From assembly GCA_905116865.2 (NCBI GenBank), contig CAJHNH020006890.1, positions 124,001 through 188,000 on the forward strand: a stretch of 64,000 nt of DNA. Direction: 5' to 3'. The notes under the pieces were generated by a model. The model saw only the letters and a program-made list of their open reading frames with translations, ran no database searches and had not been told where the DNA came from. This stretch comes from Candidula unifasciata. Its lineage: Eukaryota; Mollusca; Gastropoda; Stylommatophora; Geomitridae. This document shows, in pieces, positions 63,961 to 64,000 of this stretch. Made by a program: the position numbers and the translations under genes. Position 1 is the stretch's first letter; each line of letters opens with the position of its first letter.

Positions 63961-64000
63961 ACAGCACACCGGACACATACGTAGGTGCTCAGATTCCTCT

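Overview
This is eukaryotic (animal) DNA. It contains spliced genes with GT–AG introns, a ribosomal protein gene with an intron-encoded snoRNA cluster, many decayed non-LTR retrotransposons, DNA-transposon relics, SINEs and many minisatellites. The RPL24 sequence and the retroelement types suggest a lophotrochozoan, perhaps a gastropod mollusc. That placement is inference from memory of similar sequences and is not firm.

Two host genes can be supported. (1) RPL24 (large-subunit protein eL24) lies on the + strand. Three coding exons are present (5641-5888, 7892-7943, 10455-10538) with a polyadenylation signal at 10549; the first exon(s) were not found in the window. Its last intron carries three copies of a C/D-box snoRNA-like sequence with canonical C and D boxes, a terminal stem and a conserved antisense element to 18S rRNA. 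(2) A large gene on the - strand runs from beyond the right part of the window to a stop codon at 17443. I reconstruct fourteen exons (60734 down to 17443, about 2.4 kb of coding sequence over more than 43 kb). Twelve of the thirteen consecutive exon joins keep frame and create no stop; the thirteenth (28199 to 21737) lacks an exon. The product has four SPRY-like units that look like a duplicated two-unit module (A-B, then C-D). I do not recognise the gene.

Layout. 1-5640: sparse sequence with a fold-back element, a TTAA MITE, simple repeats and a tRNA-like SINE head. 5641-10560: RPL24 with a retrotransposon RNase H fragment and the snoRNA cluster in its introns. 11.7-14.9 kb: a block bounded by hAT-like inverted termini that encloses about 2 kb of almost pure pyrimidine sequence. 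15-17.4 kb: retroelement tails and a split MITE. 17.4-61 kb: the SPRY gene, whose introns are filled with LINE fragments, SINEs, a mariner relic, a possible piggyBac relic and long tandem arrays (31-, 36-, 49-, 59/60- and 74-bp units). 61-64 kb: further LINE debris, probably still in or upstream of the SPRY gene.

Four non-LTR groups recur, called here F1 (RNase H-bearing, 3' end with GTGCTGTGATGT), F2 (RNase H-bearing, AAG-rich tail), F3 (RTE-like fragments, many with an ATG/GAT-repeat tail) and F4 (RTE-like with DYEKAFD motif). A ~280-bp SINE ends in an F2-like tail and is flanked by target-site duplications in three of four copies. Two minisatellites (31 bp and 74 bp) appear to have grown out of retrotransposon coding sequence.
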